Below, in pieces: positions 26,923-36,115 of a stretch of 64,000 nt of DNA (positions are counted from its first letter, which is position 1; each line of letters opens with the position of its first letter). The notes under the pieces were generated by a model, which made no database searches, was not told the origin of the DNA, and worked only from the letters and a program-made list of their open reading frames with translations. The translations under genes were made by a program, and so were the position numbers. The DNA is taken from assembly GCF_003697785.1 (NCBI RefSeq), contig NZ_QOKZ01000013.1:1-64000 (forward strand), written 5' to 3'. Source of the DNA: Paracoccus alkanivorans (GTDB taxonomy: Bacteria > Pseudomonadota > Alphaproteobacteria > Rhodobacterales > Rhodobacteraceae).

Positions 26923-27516
26923 TCAGGGTGCCTTGCGCTCATAGGCCGTGCCCCAGCCCCATGCGCCAGAGCCGAAGCCGCGGGCGACAACCCGCTCGCG
27001 GTAGATATCCGAGACGATATCCCCGTCCCCCGCCAGCAGCGCCTTGGTCGAGCACATCTCTGCGCAGATCGGCAGTTTCCCCTCGGCGATCCGGTTGCGG
27101 CCGTATTTGGCGAATTCGGCAGGCGAGTGGTTTTCTTCCGGGCCACCGGCGCAGAAGGTGCATTTGTCCATCTTGCCGCGGGAACCGAAATTGCCGGCCT
27201 GCGGGTATTGCGGTGCGCCGAACGGGCATGCGTAAAAGCAATAACCACAGCCGATACACAGGTCCTTGGAGTGCAGCACCACACCCTCTTCGGTCTGGTA
27301 AAAGCAATCCACCGGACAGACGGCCATGCAGGGCGCGTCCGAGCAATGCATGCAGGCCACCGAGATGGAACGTTCGCCGGGTTTGCCGTCTTCGATCGTC
27401 ACCACCCTGCGGCGGTTGATCCCCCACGGAATCTCGTGCTCGTTCTTGCAGGCCGTCACGCAGGCATTGCATTCGATGCAGCGTTCGGCGTCACACAGGA
27501 ATTTAGCTCGTGCCAT
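26923..27516 (-). CDS. fdhB: Formate dehydrogenase beta subunit, four [4Fe-4S] ferredoxin-type protein
   Basis: 197 residues with four cysteine groups in order: CIECNACVTAC (about 13-23), CMHCSDAPCMAVCP (about 55-68), CIGCGYCFYACP (about 87-98) and CTFC with a distant C.EMC. This is the usual electron-wire subunit between the molybdenum subunit and the cytochrome. It begins 12 nt after the fdhA stop. No membrane anchor is visible, so it is probably exported with the TAT-bearing alpha subunit. Confidence 0.92.
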   Translation of the reverse strand: MARAKFLCDAERCIECNACVTACKNEHEIPWGINRRRVVTIEDGKPGERSISVACMHCSDAPCMAVCPVDCFYQTEEGVVLHSKDLCIGCGYCFYACPFGAPQYPQAGNFGSRGKMDKCTFCAGGPEENHSPAEFAKYGRNRIAEGKLPICAEMCSTKALLAGDGDIVSDIYRERVVARGFGSGAWGWGTAYERKAP

Positions 27517-27528
27517 GATCCGTCCTCC

Positions 27529-30501
27529 TTACGCCGGCATGATCTTGCAGAGAGTCGCCTTGGTCTCCTGCATCTGGGTCACCACGTCATAACCATAGGT
27601 CTGGGCGGTGTTCGTGGATTCCCCCAGCACATAGGGGTCGGCCCCGTCGGGATATTTCGATCGCAGATCCTTGCCTTCGAAATGTCCGCCGAAATGGAAC
27701 GGCATGAAGGCAACGCCTACGCCGACCCGCTCGGTCACCATCGCCATCACCTTGACCCTGGCGCCCTCGGCCCCCTCGACCCAGACCTGGGCCCCGTCAC
27801 GCACCCCCAGATCATTGGCATCGCGCGGGTTGATCTCTACGAACATGTCCTGCTGAAGCTCGGCCAGCCACGGGTTCGAGCGGGTCTCATCGCCCCCGCC
27901 CTCGTATTCGACCAGACGGCCCGAGGTCAGGACGATGGGATAGTCCTTCGCGAAATCCTTCTTCTGGATCGAGGCATAGAGCGTTGGAAGCCGCCAGTCG
28001 CGCCGGTCCTCATAGGTGGGGTAATCCGCCACCAGGTCGCGCCGGCCGGTATAAAGCGGCTCGCGATGCAGCGGCACCGGATCGGGGAAGCTCCAGACGA
28101 TGGTGCGGGCCTTGGCATTGCCGAAAGGCGCGCAACCATGCTTGATCGCCACCCGCTGGATGCCCCCCGACAGGTCGGTTTTCCAGTTCACGGCCGCGAT
28201 CTTTTCCTGCGCCTCCGGCGGATAGTTCCCGCTGGAGCCGCCGGTATTCCCGTCGGGTTCGGGCCGGGTATCGGTCACGCCGGCGACATACTCGATCATC
28301 GCCCGCTCGTAAGGCGTCAGATCGCCGTCCCAGCCCAGATCCTGCAGCATCTGCATGGTGAACTCGGGATAGCCATCCTCGATTTCAGAGCCCACCGGAT
28401 AGACGCCCTCGGCCAGCAGGTTGTTGCCCTCATGCTCGACCCCGAACCGGGCGCGGAAGCACAACCCACCCTCGGCCACCGGAGTTGACATGTCATACAG
28501 TAGCGCTGTGCCCGGATGGTTCATTTCCGGCGTTCCCCAGCAAGGCCATGGCATGCCGTAGAAATCGCCATCCGCCGGGCCTCCCACCGCGCGCAGGGTG
28601 GTGCGGTCGAAGGTGTGCTGGTTCGCCATATGCATCTTGAGCCGCTCCGGCGATTGACCGGTATAGCCGACCGTCCACATGCCGCGATTGAACTCGCGGG
28701 TGATGTCCTCGATATTCGGCTCTTCGCCATCCATGGCGATATTGCGGAACATGCGGTCGGCAAAGCCGAACTTCTTGGCGAATTTCGCCATGATGACATG
28801 ATCGGGCAGGCTTTCGAACAGCGGCGCGACCACCTGCTCGCGCCATTGCAGCGACCGGTTCGAGGCGGTGACCGAGCCGCGGGTCTCGAACTGCGTCGAG
28901 GCGGGCAGCAGGTAAACGCCGTCGGTCCGGTCATGCAATATCGCCGAGACAGTCGGATAAGGATCGATCACGACCAGCAGGTCGAGTTTCTCCATCGCCG
29001 TCTTCATTTCCTTCAGGCGGGTCTGGGAATTGGGCGCATGTCCCCAGAATACCATCGCGCGGGTATTGTCGGGCTGGTCGATATTCTCCTTGGCCTCCAG
29101 CACTCCGTCGATCCAGCGGCTGACCGGAATGCCCTTGAGGGCCATCATGTCGACATCCTTGCCATCCGCATCCTTGCCGGTGGCAAAGCGGCCCTTGAGC
29201 CAGTCGAGTTCCTCTTCCCAGACACGGGCCCAATGCGCCCATGCGCCCTCGGAGACGCCGTAATATCCCGGCAGGTTGTCGGGCAGAACGCCCATGTCGG
29301 TCGCGCCCTGCACGTTGTCGTGGCCGCGGAAGATATTGGCCCCGCCGCCGGAAACGCCGATATTGCCAAGCGCAAGCTGCAGCACGCAATAGGCGCGGGT
29401 GTTGTTGTTGCCATTGGTGTGCTGGGTGCCGCCCATGCACCAGATCAGCGTGCCGGGACGGTTGTTGGCCAGCGTCCGCGCCACCCGCTCCATCTGGCTG
29501 CCGGGCACACCGGTGACGCGTTCGGTTTCCTCGGGAGTCCAGCGGGCGACCTCCTTGCGGATCTCCTCCATCCCGTAGACGCGGGTGCGGATATATTCCT
29601 TGTCCTCCCAGCCATTCTCGAAGATATGCCAGAGCAGGCCCCAGACCATTGCCACATCCGCGCCGGGCCGGAAGCGGACATATTCATCGGCATGGGCAGC
29701 GGTGCGCGTGAAGCGCGGATCGCAAACGATCAGCGGTGCGTTGTTCTGCTCCTTGGCCTTCAGCAGATGCTGCAACGAGACCGGGTGCGCCTCGGCCGGA
29801 TTCGCGCCGATGATGAAGATCGAGCGCGAGTTGTGGATGTCGTTGTAGGAGTTGGTCATGGCGCCATAACCCCATGTGTTGGCAACTCCCGCGACCGTGG
29901 TGGAATGGCAGATCCGCGCCTGGTGATCGACATTGTTCGTGCCCCAATAGGCCGCGAACTTGCGGAACAGGTATGATTGCTCGTTGCTGTGCTTGGCGCT
30001 GCCCAGCCAGTAGACGCTGTCGGGCCCGCTTTCGTCACGGATGGACAGCATCTGGTCGCCGATCTCGCCGATCGCCTGATCCCAGCTGATCTTCTTCCAC
30101 TCGCCGCCTTCCTTCTTCATCGGGTATTTGAGGCGGCGTTCGCCATGGGCGTGTTCGCGGACCGAAGCCCCCTTGGCGCAATGCGCGCCGAGGTTGAACG
30201 GACTGTCCCAGCCGGGCTCCTGTCCGATCCAGACACCGTCGGACACTTCGGCCATCACGGTGCAGCCGACTGAGCAATGCGTGCAAACGGATTTTCTTAT
30301 CTCGACCGCCGCATTCGCCGCTGTCTGGGCGTTCGCCCTGGTGACCGAGCCTCCCGTGGCCGCGATCGCCGAGAGCCCTCCGATGGCCAGCCCCGAGCCG
30401 CGCAGGAAGGCGCGGCGATCAACCGAAACATGCCCAACCTCGGAAAGGATCCCTGCCCGCTGGGGGCGTCTTGGAACCCCGTTGGTCTTTTTCCTCAGCA
30501 T
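27529..30501 (-). CDS. fdhA: Formate dehydrogenase alpha subunit, molybdopterin (bis-MGD), TAT-exported
   Basis: 990 residues. The ATG at 30501 has GGGAG 7 nt upstream. A twin-arginine signal (DRRAFLRGSG, about residues 28-37) shows export to the periplasm. The [4Fe-4S] motif CTHCSVGC (about 73-80) is followed by CAKGA. The catalytic position reads ARICHSTTV, so a cysteine replaces the selenocysteine of E. coli FdnG. The remaining molybdopterin-binding segments, such as GANPAEAHP and WCMGGTQHTNG, are intact. It oxidises formate to CO2 and passes electrons through FdhB and FdoI to quinone. Confidence 0.95.
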   Translation of the reverse strand: MLRKKTNGVPRRPQRAGILSEVGHVSVDRRAFLRGSGLAIGGLSAIAATGGSVTRANAQTAANAAVEIRKSVCTHCSVGCTVMAEVSDGVWIGQEPGWDSPFNLGAHCAKGASVREHAHGERRLKYPMKKEGGEWKKISWDQAIGEIGDQMLSIRDESGPDSVYWLGSAKHSNEQSYLFRKFAAYWGTNNVDHQARICHSTTVAGVANTWGYGAMTNSYNDIHNSRSIFIIGANPAEAHPVSLQHLLKAKEQNNAPLIVCDPRFTRTAAHADEYVRFRPGADVAMVWGLLWHIFENGWEDKEYIRTRVYGMEEIRKEVARWTPEETERVTGVPGSQMERVARTLANNRPGTLIWCMGGTQHTNGNNNTRAYCVLQLALGNIGVSGGGANIFRGHDNVQGATDMGVLPDNLPGYYGVSEGAWAHWARVWEEELDWLKGRFATGKDADGKDVDMMALKGIPVSRWIDGVLEAKENIDQPDNTRAMVFWGHAPNSQTRLKEMKTAMEKLDLLVVIDPYPTVSAILHDRTDGVYLLPASTQFETRGSVTASNRSLQWREQVVAPLFESLPDHVIMAKFAKKFGFADRMFRNIAMDGEEPNIEDITREFNRGMWTVGYTGQSPERLKMHMANQHTFDRTTLRAVGGPADGDFYGMPWPCWGTPEMNHPGTALLYDMSTPVAEGGLCFRARFGVEHEGNNLLAEGVYPVGSEIEDGYPEFTMQMLQDLGWDGDLTPYERAMIEYVAGVTDTRPEPDGNTGGSSGNYPPEAQEKIAAVNWKTDLSGGIQRVAIKHGCAPFGNAKARTIVWSFPDPVPLHREPLYTGRRDLVADYPTYEDRRDWRLPTLYASIQKKDFAKDYPIVLTSGRLVEYEGGGDETRSNPWLAELQQDMFVEINPRDANDLGVRDGAQVWVEGAEGARVKVMAMVTERVGVGVAFMPFHFGGHFEGKDLRSKYPDGADPYVLGESTNTAQTYGYDVVTQMQETKATLCKIMPA

Positions 30502-30616
30502 TTTTCATCTCCCTTGCTGGCTCCACCGCGCAGGTGTGGCTTGCTTGGTCATTCCGTAGCCAGGGACGCCGGATCATGCAGCGCGTCGCCCCCGGCCGAT
30601 CAAGTCTCGATCCCGG

Positions 30617-30811
30617 TCAGAACCGGGCCGAGCGGTAATAGGCGCGCGTATGCGCGGTATCCTGCATCCTGTCCAAAGACAGGTCGGGCTCGGCAGCCTC
30701 AGCCTCCCCCGCCCCGCCGGCCGCAACCGCCACCGCCGCAACCGGCGCGGTGGTCCCGGCCAGTTTCAGAAAATCGCGGCGGCTGGTCGTCTCGTCGGTT
30801 TTCCTGCTCAT
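30617..30811 (-). CDS. Small TAT-signal protein of formate dehydrogenase loci (TIGR02811-like)
   Basis: 64 residues with a twin-arginine motif SRRDFLKLAG (residues 10-19), a hydrophobic alanine-rich stretch and a short tail ending AYYRSARF. This matches the short formate dehydrogenase region TAT target family known next to fdhA genes. GGGAGG lies 6 nt before the ATG. Its role is not established; it may help export or maturation of the alpha subunit. Confidence 0.85.
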   Translation of the reverse strand: MSRKTDETTSRRDFLKLAGTTAPVAAVAVAAGGAGEAEAAEPDLSLDRMQDTAHTRAYYRSARF

Positions 30812-30850
30812 CTCGGTCCTCCCTCTCTCGTTCTGACAGTGGTCCGCCGC

Positions 30851-31465
30851 TCAGGCGGGCTGCCCGATGCTCATCCGGAACGCCTCGGCCTCGATCTCCA
30901 TGAACAACCGGCCAAGCCTGCCGACCGGCGCGTAAAAGACCGCGTTCCGGGCGGCTTCCAGATCGGTAAAGAAATGCGCAGCCCAAGGCGCGACATGCCG
31001 GCTGAAGAAGGTCTTTTGCGTAGCCAGATCGGCCGGGGCGCCGAAACGGCCGGTGATCAGCGCGGCCATCATCTCCATGAGGCTGGCGATATTGTCCTCT
31101 GGTTCAAAGACATTCGCGGCACGGGCAAGCCCCTGTGCCGCCATGTCTTGCCGCAGCAGGGCCAGCGGCTTTTCATTCAGAAACCCGGTCAGGTAATAGC
31201 TGGCATAGGGCAGCAGTTCGCCTCGGCCCAGACCGATGAAAAGGCGGTTGTATTCAGTTTCTACCGCAGCCGGTTTCGTCGCCCTGGCAAGCTTTGCCAG
31301 CGTCAGGACAGCCTTGCCCGTCTCGCTGTTGCCACCCGTCAGCGCCCCTGTCCGCGCGAGCAGATTCGCGTCGGGCGGACGAGCCAGGATCAGGCCGAGG
31401 AAGTCATACAGGTCGGCCCTCATCCGGTCTTCCTCGGGGAGTTGGATGTTGCGGGCTGTGTTCAT
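30851..31465 (-). CDS. TorD-family molybdoenzyme chaperone
   Basis: 204 residues. The TorD-type helical protein signature is visible: EYNRLFIGLGRGELLPYASY (about 91-110), FLNEKPLALLRQDMA and FEPEDNIASLMEMM. Such chaperones bind the TAT signal of the catalytic subunit and help insert the molybdenum cofactor before export; FdhA is the obvious client. The start overlaps the DUF3306 stop (ATGA). Confidence 0.88.
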   Translation of the reverse strand: MNTARNIQLPEEDRMRADLYDFLGLILARPPDANLLARTGALTGGNSETGKAVLTLAKLARATKPAAVETEYNRLFIGLGRGELLPYASYYLTGFLNEKPLALLRQDMAAQGLARAANVFEPEDNIASLMEMMAALITGRFGAPADLATQKTFFSRHVAPWAAHFFTDLEAARNAVFYAPVGRLGRLFMEIEAEAFRMSIGQPA

Positions 31466-32055
31466 CGATCCGTCATCCCCTGATCTTCGGGTTCAAAGCG
31501 AAAGCGCATCCGCCGTGACGGGACCGCCATCGCGGCATCCTGCCCGGAGGCATCGGGCTCCGGCCCGGATTCCGGTTGCGCCGCATCCTCCGGATCGGGC
31601 GCCCGTTCTTCGCCGGGAACGGTCACGGCCTCCTCCTGCATCGCGATCTCGGGCGCATCGCAGATCGCGGCCAGCTTCTCGATATGGGCCAGCATCCCCC
31701 TGCCCACCTGGTAGGCCGTCTGCAGGTTGTCCACGACCTTCGCGCTGTCGGTGTAATCTTCGCCATACTCGACCAGCCCGTCAAGATTGGCCAGCACCGG
31801 GTTCAGTGTCCACAGCCGCCGCAGCGCCCGCTGCTTGAGCCGCCGCGGCAACGCCGACCGCAGATAGGTTTGGACCATCTCGGCGCTGTCCACCATCTCG
31901 GGCACGGGCAATCCCAGTTCTTCGAGCAGTTCCTCGTCGCTGCATTCCGCCAGTCTGGCCTCTTCGGCCCTCATCGCGGCGTTTTCGGCAGCGGTCGCCT
32001 CGGCACGGGTCTCGGCCTCGACCATGGCTTTGCGGCGGGACCAGAAATCGCTCAT
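31462..32055 (-). CDS. DUF3306 family protein
   Basis: 197 residues, starting SDFWSRRKAMVEAE and with the conserved core LRSALPRRLKQRALRRLW and NPVLANLDGLVEYGEDYTD (about 65-105). The C-terminus is acidic and rich in Ala, Pro and Glu. DUF3306 proteins recur next to DUF3305, TorD and fdhA in proteobacterial formate dehydrogenase loci; their function is not known to me. It overlaps its neighbours on both sides by 4 nt, so expression is coupled. Confidence 0.85.
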   Translation of the reverse strand: MSDFWSRRKAMVEAETRAEATAAENAAMRAEEARLAECSDEELLEELGLPVPEMVDSAEMVQTYLRSALPRRLKQRALRRLWTLNPVLANLDGLVEYGEDYTDSAKVVDNLQTAYQVGRGMLAHIEKLAAICDAPEIAMQEEAVTVPGEERAPDPEDAAQPESGPEPDASGQDAAMAVPSRRMRFRFEPEDQGMTDR

Positions 32056-32615
32056 TGCAACCGGCTCCGTATCAGGCCGGGCGAGGCATAGATATCGGCA
32101 GCCTTGCCGATACGCGGGTCGCCCACGCCATCCTGTTTCCGATCCACCCGCTCGCTGTCACGCTGGCGCTTAACAAAGCATTCGGATTGGTGAAATTCAT
32201 CGAGGAATTCACTCACCCACGCGATCAGGCCAGGAGGCATCGGGACATTTTCGACGATATCCTCGCTGCTGTCAGCATAATCCTGCGCCTCGAAAGGAGA
32301 GGCAGTCACCAGCACGATATCCAGAGGAAACTCCCCGGTGACACGCCGCATGACCACGTAGACGCCGGGAACGCGCGCCGCCAGCCCATGGGCATATGCC
32401 TCTGTCTCGGCGGCATAGAGTTCCAGCATCCGGGTCGCGGCGTGATATTCGACGGCATCGCCCTCGCGACGCAGTTCCCGCCATTCAGCCGGACCGGCTC
32501 CTGGCAGGACCGCGGCCGCCTTCCAGGACCACTTGGCCCAACGTGTCACCCCCGGTGTCCGGCGCATTACGACACCAAGTGGCATTGCGCGATTTATTTT
32601 AGGGCCTACGAGCAC
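32052..32615 (-). CDS. DUF3305 family protein
   Basis: 187 residues from a GTG at 32615, chosen because a strong GGAGG lies 8 nt upstream; the ATG at 32585 has no ribosome binding site and the longer frame is promoter DNA. Core: PLGVVMRRTPGVTRWAKWSW, then YHAATRMLELYAAETEAYAH and PGVYVVMR. The end carries EFLDEFHQSECFVKRQRD. This is the first gene of the leftward formate dehydrogenase operon; the family always seems to travel with DUF3306. Function unknown. Confidence 0.85.
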   Translation of the reverse strand: MLVGPKINRAMPLGVVMRRTPGVTRWAKWSWKAAAVLPGAGPAEWRELRREGDAVEYHAATRMLELYAAETEAYAHGLAARVPGVYVVMRRVTGEFPLDIVLVTASPFEAQDYADSSEDIVENVPMPPGLIAWVSEFLDEFHQSECFVKRQRDSERVDRKQDGVGDPRIGKAADIYASPGLIRSRLQ

Positions 32616-32890
32616 ACCGATAACTCCTCCCTGCCCCGTACTATGCGACACGGAATGCGATGGGGGAAGGATAATTGTATATAAACGAGGCTTAACGGCA
32701 GCCTGTCCGGCAACATCGGGAATTATAGGGTAATTTTCCCAATCCGAGTATTTTGGTGCGAATTCAAATGCTCCGGATCGCGGAAACCTCGTGGTGGAAA
32801 TCCGTTGTAACGCTCTGCGATTCGCGAATAGCCTTGAGTGCGACCGAATGTTCGATTGGCCGGCCACGGCCCGTTCGGCGGAGTATGCAC
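32616..32890. promoter_or_regulatory. Divergent promoter region of the two formate dehydrogenase operons
   Basis: A 275-bp gap, markedly AT-rich in its middle (ATAATTGTATATAAACGAGG, then GGGAATTATAGGG and ATTTTGG at about 32660-32760), separates the leftward DUF3305-fdh operon from the rightward ferredoxin operon. It must hold both promoters. A TATAAT on the minus strand at about 32725-32730 is a candidate -10 for the fdh operon, but no good -35 is spaced to it. Confidence 0.55.
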
Positions 32891-34840
32891 ATGGTCAAGA
32901 CACTGGTAACATGCGATTGTTCAGGCAGCCAGACCATCGATACCGAAGCACTCGCGCAAGCGACCGGTCTCGATATCCGTCCGCCCTGCACGGCGCTTTG
33001 CACCTCACAGCTTCGGCGCGCCGGCGATGCGCTGGCTGAGGGGGATGTGATTTTCTGCTGCGCGCAGGAGGCACGTGTCTTTCAGGCATTGGCCGATGAA
33101 CAGGGCGCCCCTCCGCCCGAGGTTCTGGACCTGCGGGACCGGGCTGGCTGGTCGGCGGATCCGGCCTCCAAGCTACCCAAGATGGCCGCACTGATCGCCG
33201 AGGCGATGTTGCCTGCTGCTGCGGGGAAATCCGTGGATGTCATTTCCGAGGGGCTGTGCCTCATCCTCGGCCCGGCGGAGGTGGCGCTGGAGGCTGCGGC
33301 ACAGCTCTCCGGCTACCTTGGCGTAACCGTATTGCTGGAAAACGCGCAGGATATTCCCGACAGCCGCGATTTCGACGTGATCACAGGCCACTTGCGCCAG
33401 GCAACCGGAGCCTTCTGCGGCTTTCGGGTGGCGATCGACGCACTGCAACAGATCGAGCCCGGGGGACGGGGCAGTTTTTCCCTGACCGCGCCGCGCGATG
33501 GTGGCGTGTCGGAATGCGACATCATTCTGGACCTGCGCGGCCAGCCGCCGCTGTTTCCCGCACATGAGAAACGCGAGGGCTATCTGCGCGCCGATCCCGG
33601 TCGTCCCGCCGCGGTCGCACAGGCGGTTCTGGCCGCATCGCATCTGGTCGGCACCTTCGAGAAACCGCTATATGTCCGCACCGAGCCGCTGCTTTGCGCC
33701 TATTCCCGCGCCGGGCAAAGCGGCTGCACCCGCTGCCTCGATCTGTGCCCGACCGGGGCAATCAAGCCCGATGGCGATCATGTCACGGTCGATCCGATGA
33801 TCTGCGCGGGCTGCGGCGCATGCTCGGCTGCCTGTCCGTCAGGTGCGATCAGCTATGATGCACCGCCGGTGGAACTCGTCTTCCGCCGGGTCCAGACGCT
33901 GGCCAAGGCCTATCTCGACGCCGGAGGGCGCGCGCCACGCCTGCTGGTCCATGATGCCCACGGCGCCGAGATGATCCGCCTGACCGCCCGCCATGACCGC
34001 GGCCTGCCCGCCGATGTGATCCCGCTCGAAATCTCGGCGACAGGCGCCTTCGGTCATGCCGAAGCCGTCGCCGCGCTTGCCGCCGGTTTCGCCTCGGTGA
34101 CACTGCTGCCCGGACCGGGGGCGGATCGCGCGGCCCTGGCCGCGGAATTCGCCCTGGCTCGCGCCATCGGTGGCGAGGACAGGCTGCACCTGCTGGATAT
34201 GTCGGACCCAGTTGCCCTGTCCGACGCGCTTTACGACGAACACGCCCCCGCGCCGGTGGCGATCCCGGTCCGCCCGCTTGGCACCCGCCGCCAGATCACC
34301 CGGCAGGCGGCGCGCGCCCTGAACCCCGAGCGGCAGCATCTCCCACTACCCGCATCCGCCCCCTATGGCGCGGTGCTGGTCGATACAGAAGCCTGCACAC
34401 TCTGCCTGTCCTGTGCCTCGCTCTGCCCCTCGGGGGCGCTTGGCGACAACCCCGACCTGCCGCAGTTGCGCTTTCAGGAGGATGCCTGCCTGCAATGCGG
34501 GCTTTGCGCACATATCTGCCCCGAGGACGCGATCAGCTATGAACCCCGCCTCGATCTGACCGAAGCCGCATTGAGCCAACGGGTGCTGCACGAGGAGGAA
34601 CCCTTTGCCTGCATCGAATGCGGCTCGCTGTTCGGCGTGAAATCGACCGTCGAGCGGATATCCGAGAAACTCCGGGGACATGCGATGTTCGGCAGCGAGG
34701 AGAAGCTGCGGATGATCCGGATGTGCGACAATTGCCGGGTCAACGCTCAATATCATTCCGAGAACAATCCCTTCGCCCTCGGCGAGCGCCCGCGCCCGCG
34801 CACGACCGATGATTATCTCAGCAAGCGACGCGATCACTGA
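32891..34840 (+). CDS. Multi-[4Fe-4S] ferredoxin-domain protein of the formate dehydrogenase locus
   Basis: 649 residues from ATG 32891 (GGCGGAG at 7-nt spacing; earlier in-frame ATGs lack this). The N-terminus has CDCSGS, and a cysteine-containing segment of the type seen in electron-bifurcating proteins follows. Two tandem [4Fe-4S] pairs are clear: CTRCLDLCPTG with CAGCGACSAACP (about 280-320), and CTLCLSCASLCP with CLQCGLCAHICP (about 500-560). Near the end CIECGSLFG and CDNCR suggest a further metal site. It heads an operon with an Mrp ATPase, so it may be an electron-transfer or cofactor-assembly partner of formate dehydrogenase. Family known only from context. Confidence 0.8.
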   Translation: MVKTLVTCDCSGSQTIDTEALAQATGLDIRPPCTALCTSQLRRAGDALAEGDVIFCCAQEARVFQALADEQGAPPPEVLDLRDRAGWSADPASKLPKMAALIAEAMLPAAAGKSVDVISEGLCLILGPAEVALEAAAQLSGYLGVTVLLENAQDIPDSRDFDVITGHLRQATGAFCGFRVAIDALQQIEPGGRGSFSLTAPRDGGVSECDIILDLRGQPPLFPAHEKREGYLRADPGRPAAVAQAVLAASHLVGTFEKPLYVRTEPLLCAYSRAGQSGCTRCLDLCPTGAIKPDGDHVTVDPMICAGCGACSAACPSGAISYDAPPVELVFRRVQTLAKAYLDAGGRAPRLLVHDAHGAEMIRLTARHDRGLPADVIPLEISATGAFGHAEAVAALAAGFASVTLLPGPGADRAALAAEFALARAIGGEDRLHLLDMSDPVALSDALYDEHAPAPVAIPVRPLGTRRQITRQAARALNPERQHLPLPASAPYGAVLVDTEACTLCLSCASLCPSGALGDNPDLPQLRFQEDACLQCGLCAHICPEDAISYEPRLDLTEAALSQRVLHEEEPFACIECGSLFGVKSTVERISEKLRGHAMFGSEEKLRMIRMCDNCRVNAQYHSENNPFALGERPRPRTTDDYLSKRRDH

Positions 34841-34852
34841 AAGGAAAACCAC

Positions 34853-35044
34853 ATGACAGACGATGCGAACATGTCGATGCGCAAATTCCTCAAACAGGTC
34901 GGCGTCACCTCGCAACAGGCCATCGAAGAGGCGATGCGCAATGCCGACACGGCAGGCAAGAGCTTTCCCGTCAAGGCCGTGATCACCATCGACGAGTTGG
35001 GCCTGCGCCACGAAGTCACCGGTGAGATCAAGGGGCAGGAATAA
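34853..35044 (+). CDS. Small DUF6494-like protein
   Basis: 63 residues: MTDDANMSMRKFLKQVGVTS then AIEEAMRNA and FPVKAVITIDELGLRHEVTG. I recall the DUF6494 family in this position in other proteobacterial formate dehydrogenase loci. AAAGGAAA lies just before the ATG. It is soluble, with no cysteines. Function unknown; the tight spacing to both neighbours (12 and 3 nt) ties it to the operon. Confidence 0.7.
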   Translation: MTDDANMSMRKFLKQVGVTSQQAIEEAMRNADTAGKSFPVKAVITIDELGLRHEVTGEIKGQE

Positions 35045-35047
35045 CCC

Positions 35048-36115
35048 GTGGCAATCAGCAGGGAGGCGGTGCTGGCCGTCCTGAAGAAGGTGATCGATCC
35101 GGTTGCGGGTGGCAATATCGTCGCCAGCGGCGTGATGCGCGCGCTGAATGTCGATGAGACGGGCGAGGTCCGTTTCGTGCTTGAAGTGCCTCCACGCCAT
35201 GCCGGCAGCTATGGCGCGGTGAAGGACGAGGCCGAGGCGGCACTGCAAGCATTGCCAGGCGTCGTCCGCGTGTCGGTGGTGATGACCGGCCACAGCGAGA
35301 AGGCCCCGCCCGAATTGCGCAACACCCGCAAGGCCGAACCCGCCGGCCCCGAACGCATTCCCGGTATCGCCCGCATCATCGCCATCGCCAGTGGCAAGGG
35401 CGGCGTGGGCAAATCCACCCTGGCGGCCAATCTCGCATGCGCGCTCGCACAGCAGGGACGGCGGGTGGGGTTGCTGGATGCGGATGTCTATGGCCCGTCA
35501 CAGCCGCGCATGCTGGGCGTTTCCGGCCGCCCGGCCAGCCCGGACGGCAAGACCATCCTGCCGATGCGCAATCACGGCGTCACGATGATGTCGATCGGCC
35601 TGATGACCAACGAGGATCAGGCGGTGGTCTGGCGCGGCCCGATGCTGATGGGCGCGTTGCAGCAGATGCTGATGCAGGTGCAATGGGGCGCTCTCGATAT
35701 CCTTCTGGTCGATCTTCCGCCCGGCACCGGCGACGTGCAGATGACCCTGTGTCAGAAAACCGTCGTCGACGGCGCGATCATCGTCTCGACCCCGCAGGAC
35801 GTCGCATTGCTGGATGCCCGCAAGGGAATCGACATGTTCCGCCAGCTCAGGGTTCCCATCCTCGGCATGATCGAGAACATGAGCACGCATATCTGCTCGC
35901 GGTGCGGCCATGAAGAACATGTCTTTGGCCATGGCGGCGTCGCCGCCGAGGCGGCGAAGCTGGGCGTTCCGCTGCTGGCCGAGGTGCCGCTGGACCTGCA
36001 GATCCGCATCGCCTCGGATGGCGGCGCGCCGGTCACTGTCAGCCAGCCCGACAGCACGCAGGCCCAAGCCTTTCGCGATCTTGCCTCGGCCCTTCTGGCC
36101 CGGGAGGTGGCGTGA
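35048..36115 (+). CDS. Mrp/ApbC (NBP35-type) iron-sulfur cluster carrier ATPase
   Basis: 355 residues from GTG 35048. An N-terminal MIP18/DUF59 domain (about 1-80) precedes a deviant Walker A ASGKGGVGKSTLAANLA (about 114-130), GLLDADVYGPSQP, LLVDLPPGTGDVQMT and the cluster-binding pair CSRCGH (about 283-288). Family members carry [4Fe-4S] clusters to apoproteins. Placed between the multi-cluster ferredoxin gene and other locus genes, it probably matures the iron-sulfur proteins of this formate dehydrogenase. Stop and next start overlap (ATGA-type). Confidence 0.9.
   Translation: MAISREAVLAVLKKVIDPVAGGNIVASGVMRALNVDETGEVRFVLEVPPRHAGSYGAVKDEAEAALQALPGVVRVSVVMTGHSEKAPPELRNTRKAEPAGPERIPGIARIIAIASGKGGVGKSTLAANLACALAQQGRRVGLLDADVYGPSQPRMLGVSGRPASPDGKTILPMRNHGVTMMSIGLMTNEDQAVVWRGPMLMGALQQMLMQVQWGALDILLVDLPPGTGDVQMTLCQKTVVDGAIIVSTPQDVALLDARKGIDMFRQLRVPILGMIENMSTHICSRCGHEEHVFGHGGVAAEAAKLGVPLLAEVPLDLQIRIASDGGAPVTVSQPDSTQAQAFRDLASALLAREVA

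Noticed and set aside
29900..29960. Selenocysteine codon in fdhA
   Set aside because: The catalytic codon is TGC, not TGA, and no SECIS-like requirement arises.
27127..29976. Plus-strand frames of 453 and 486 codons opposite fdhA and fdhB
   Set aside because: Antisense shadows; His/Gly/Arg-rich translations without motifs, while the minus strand encodes complete formate dehydrogenase subunits.
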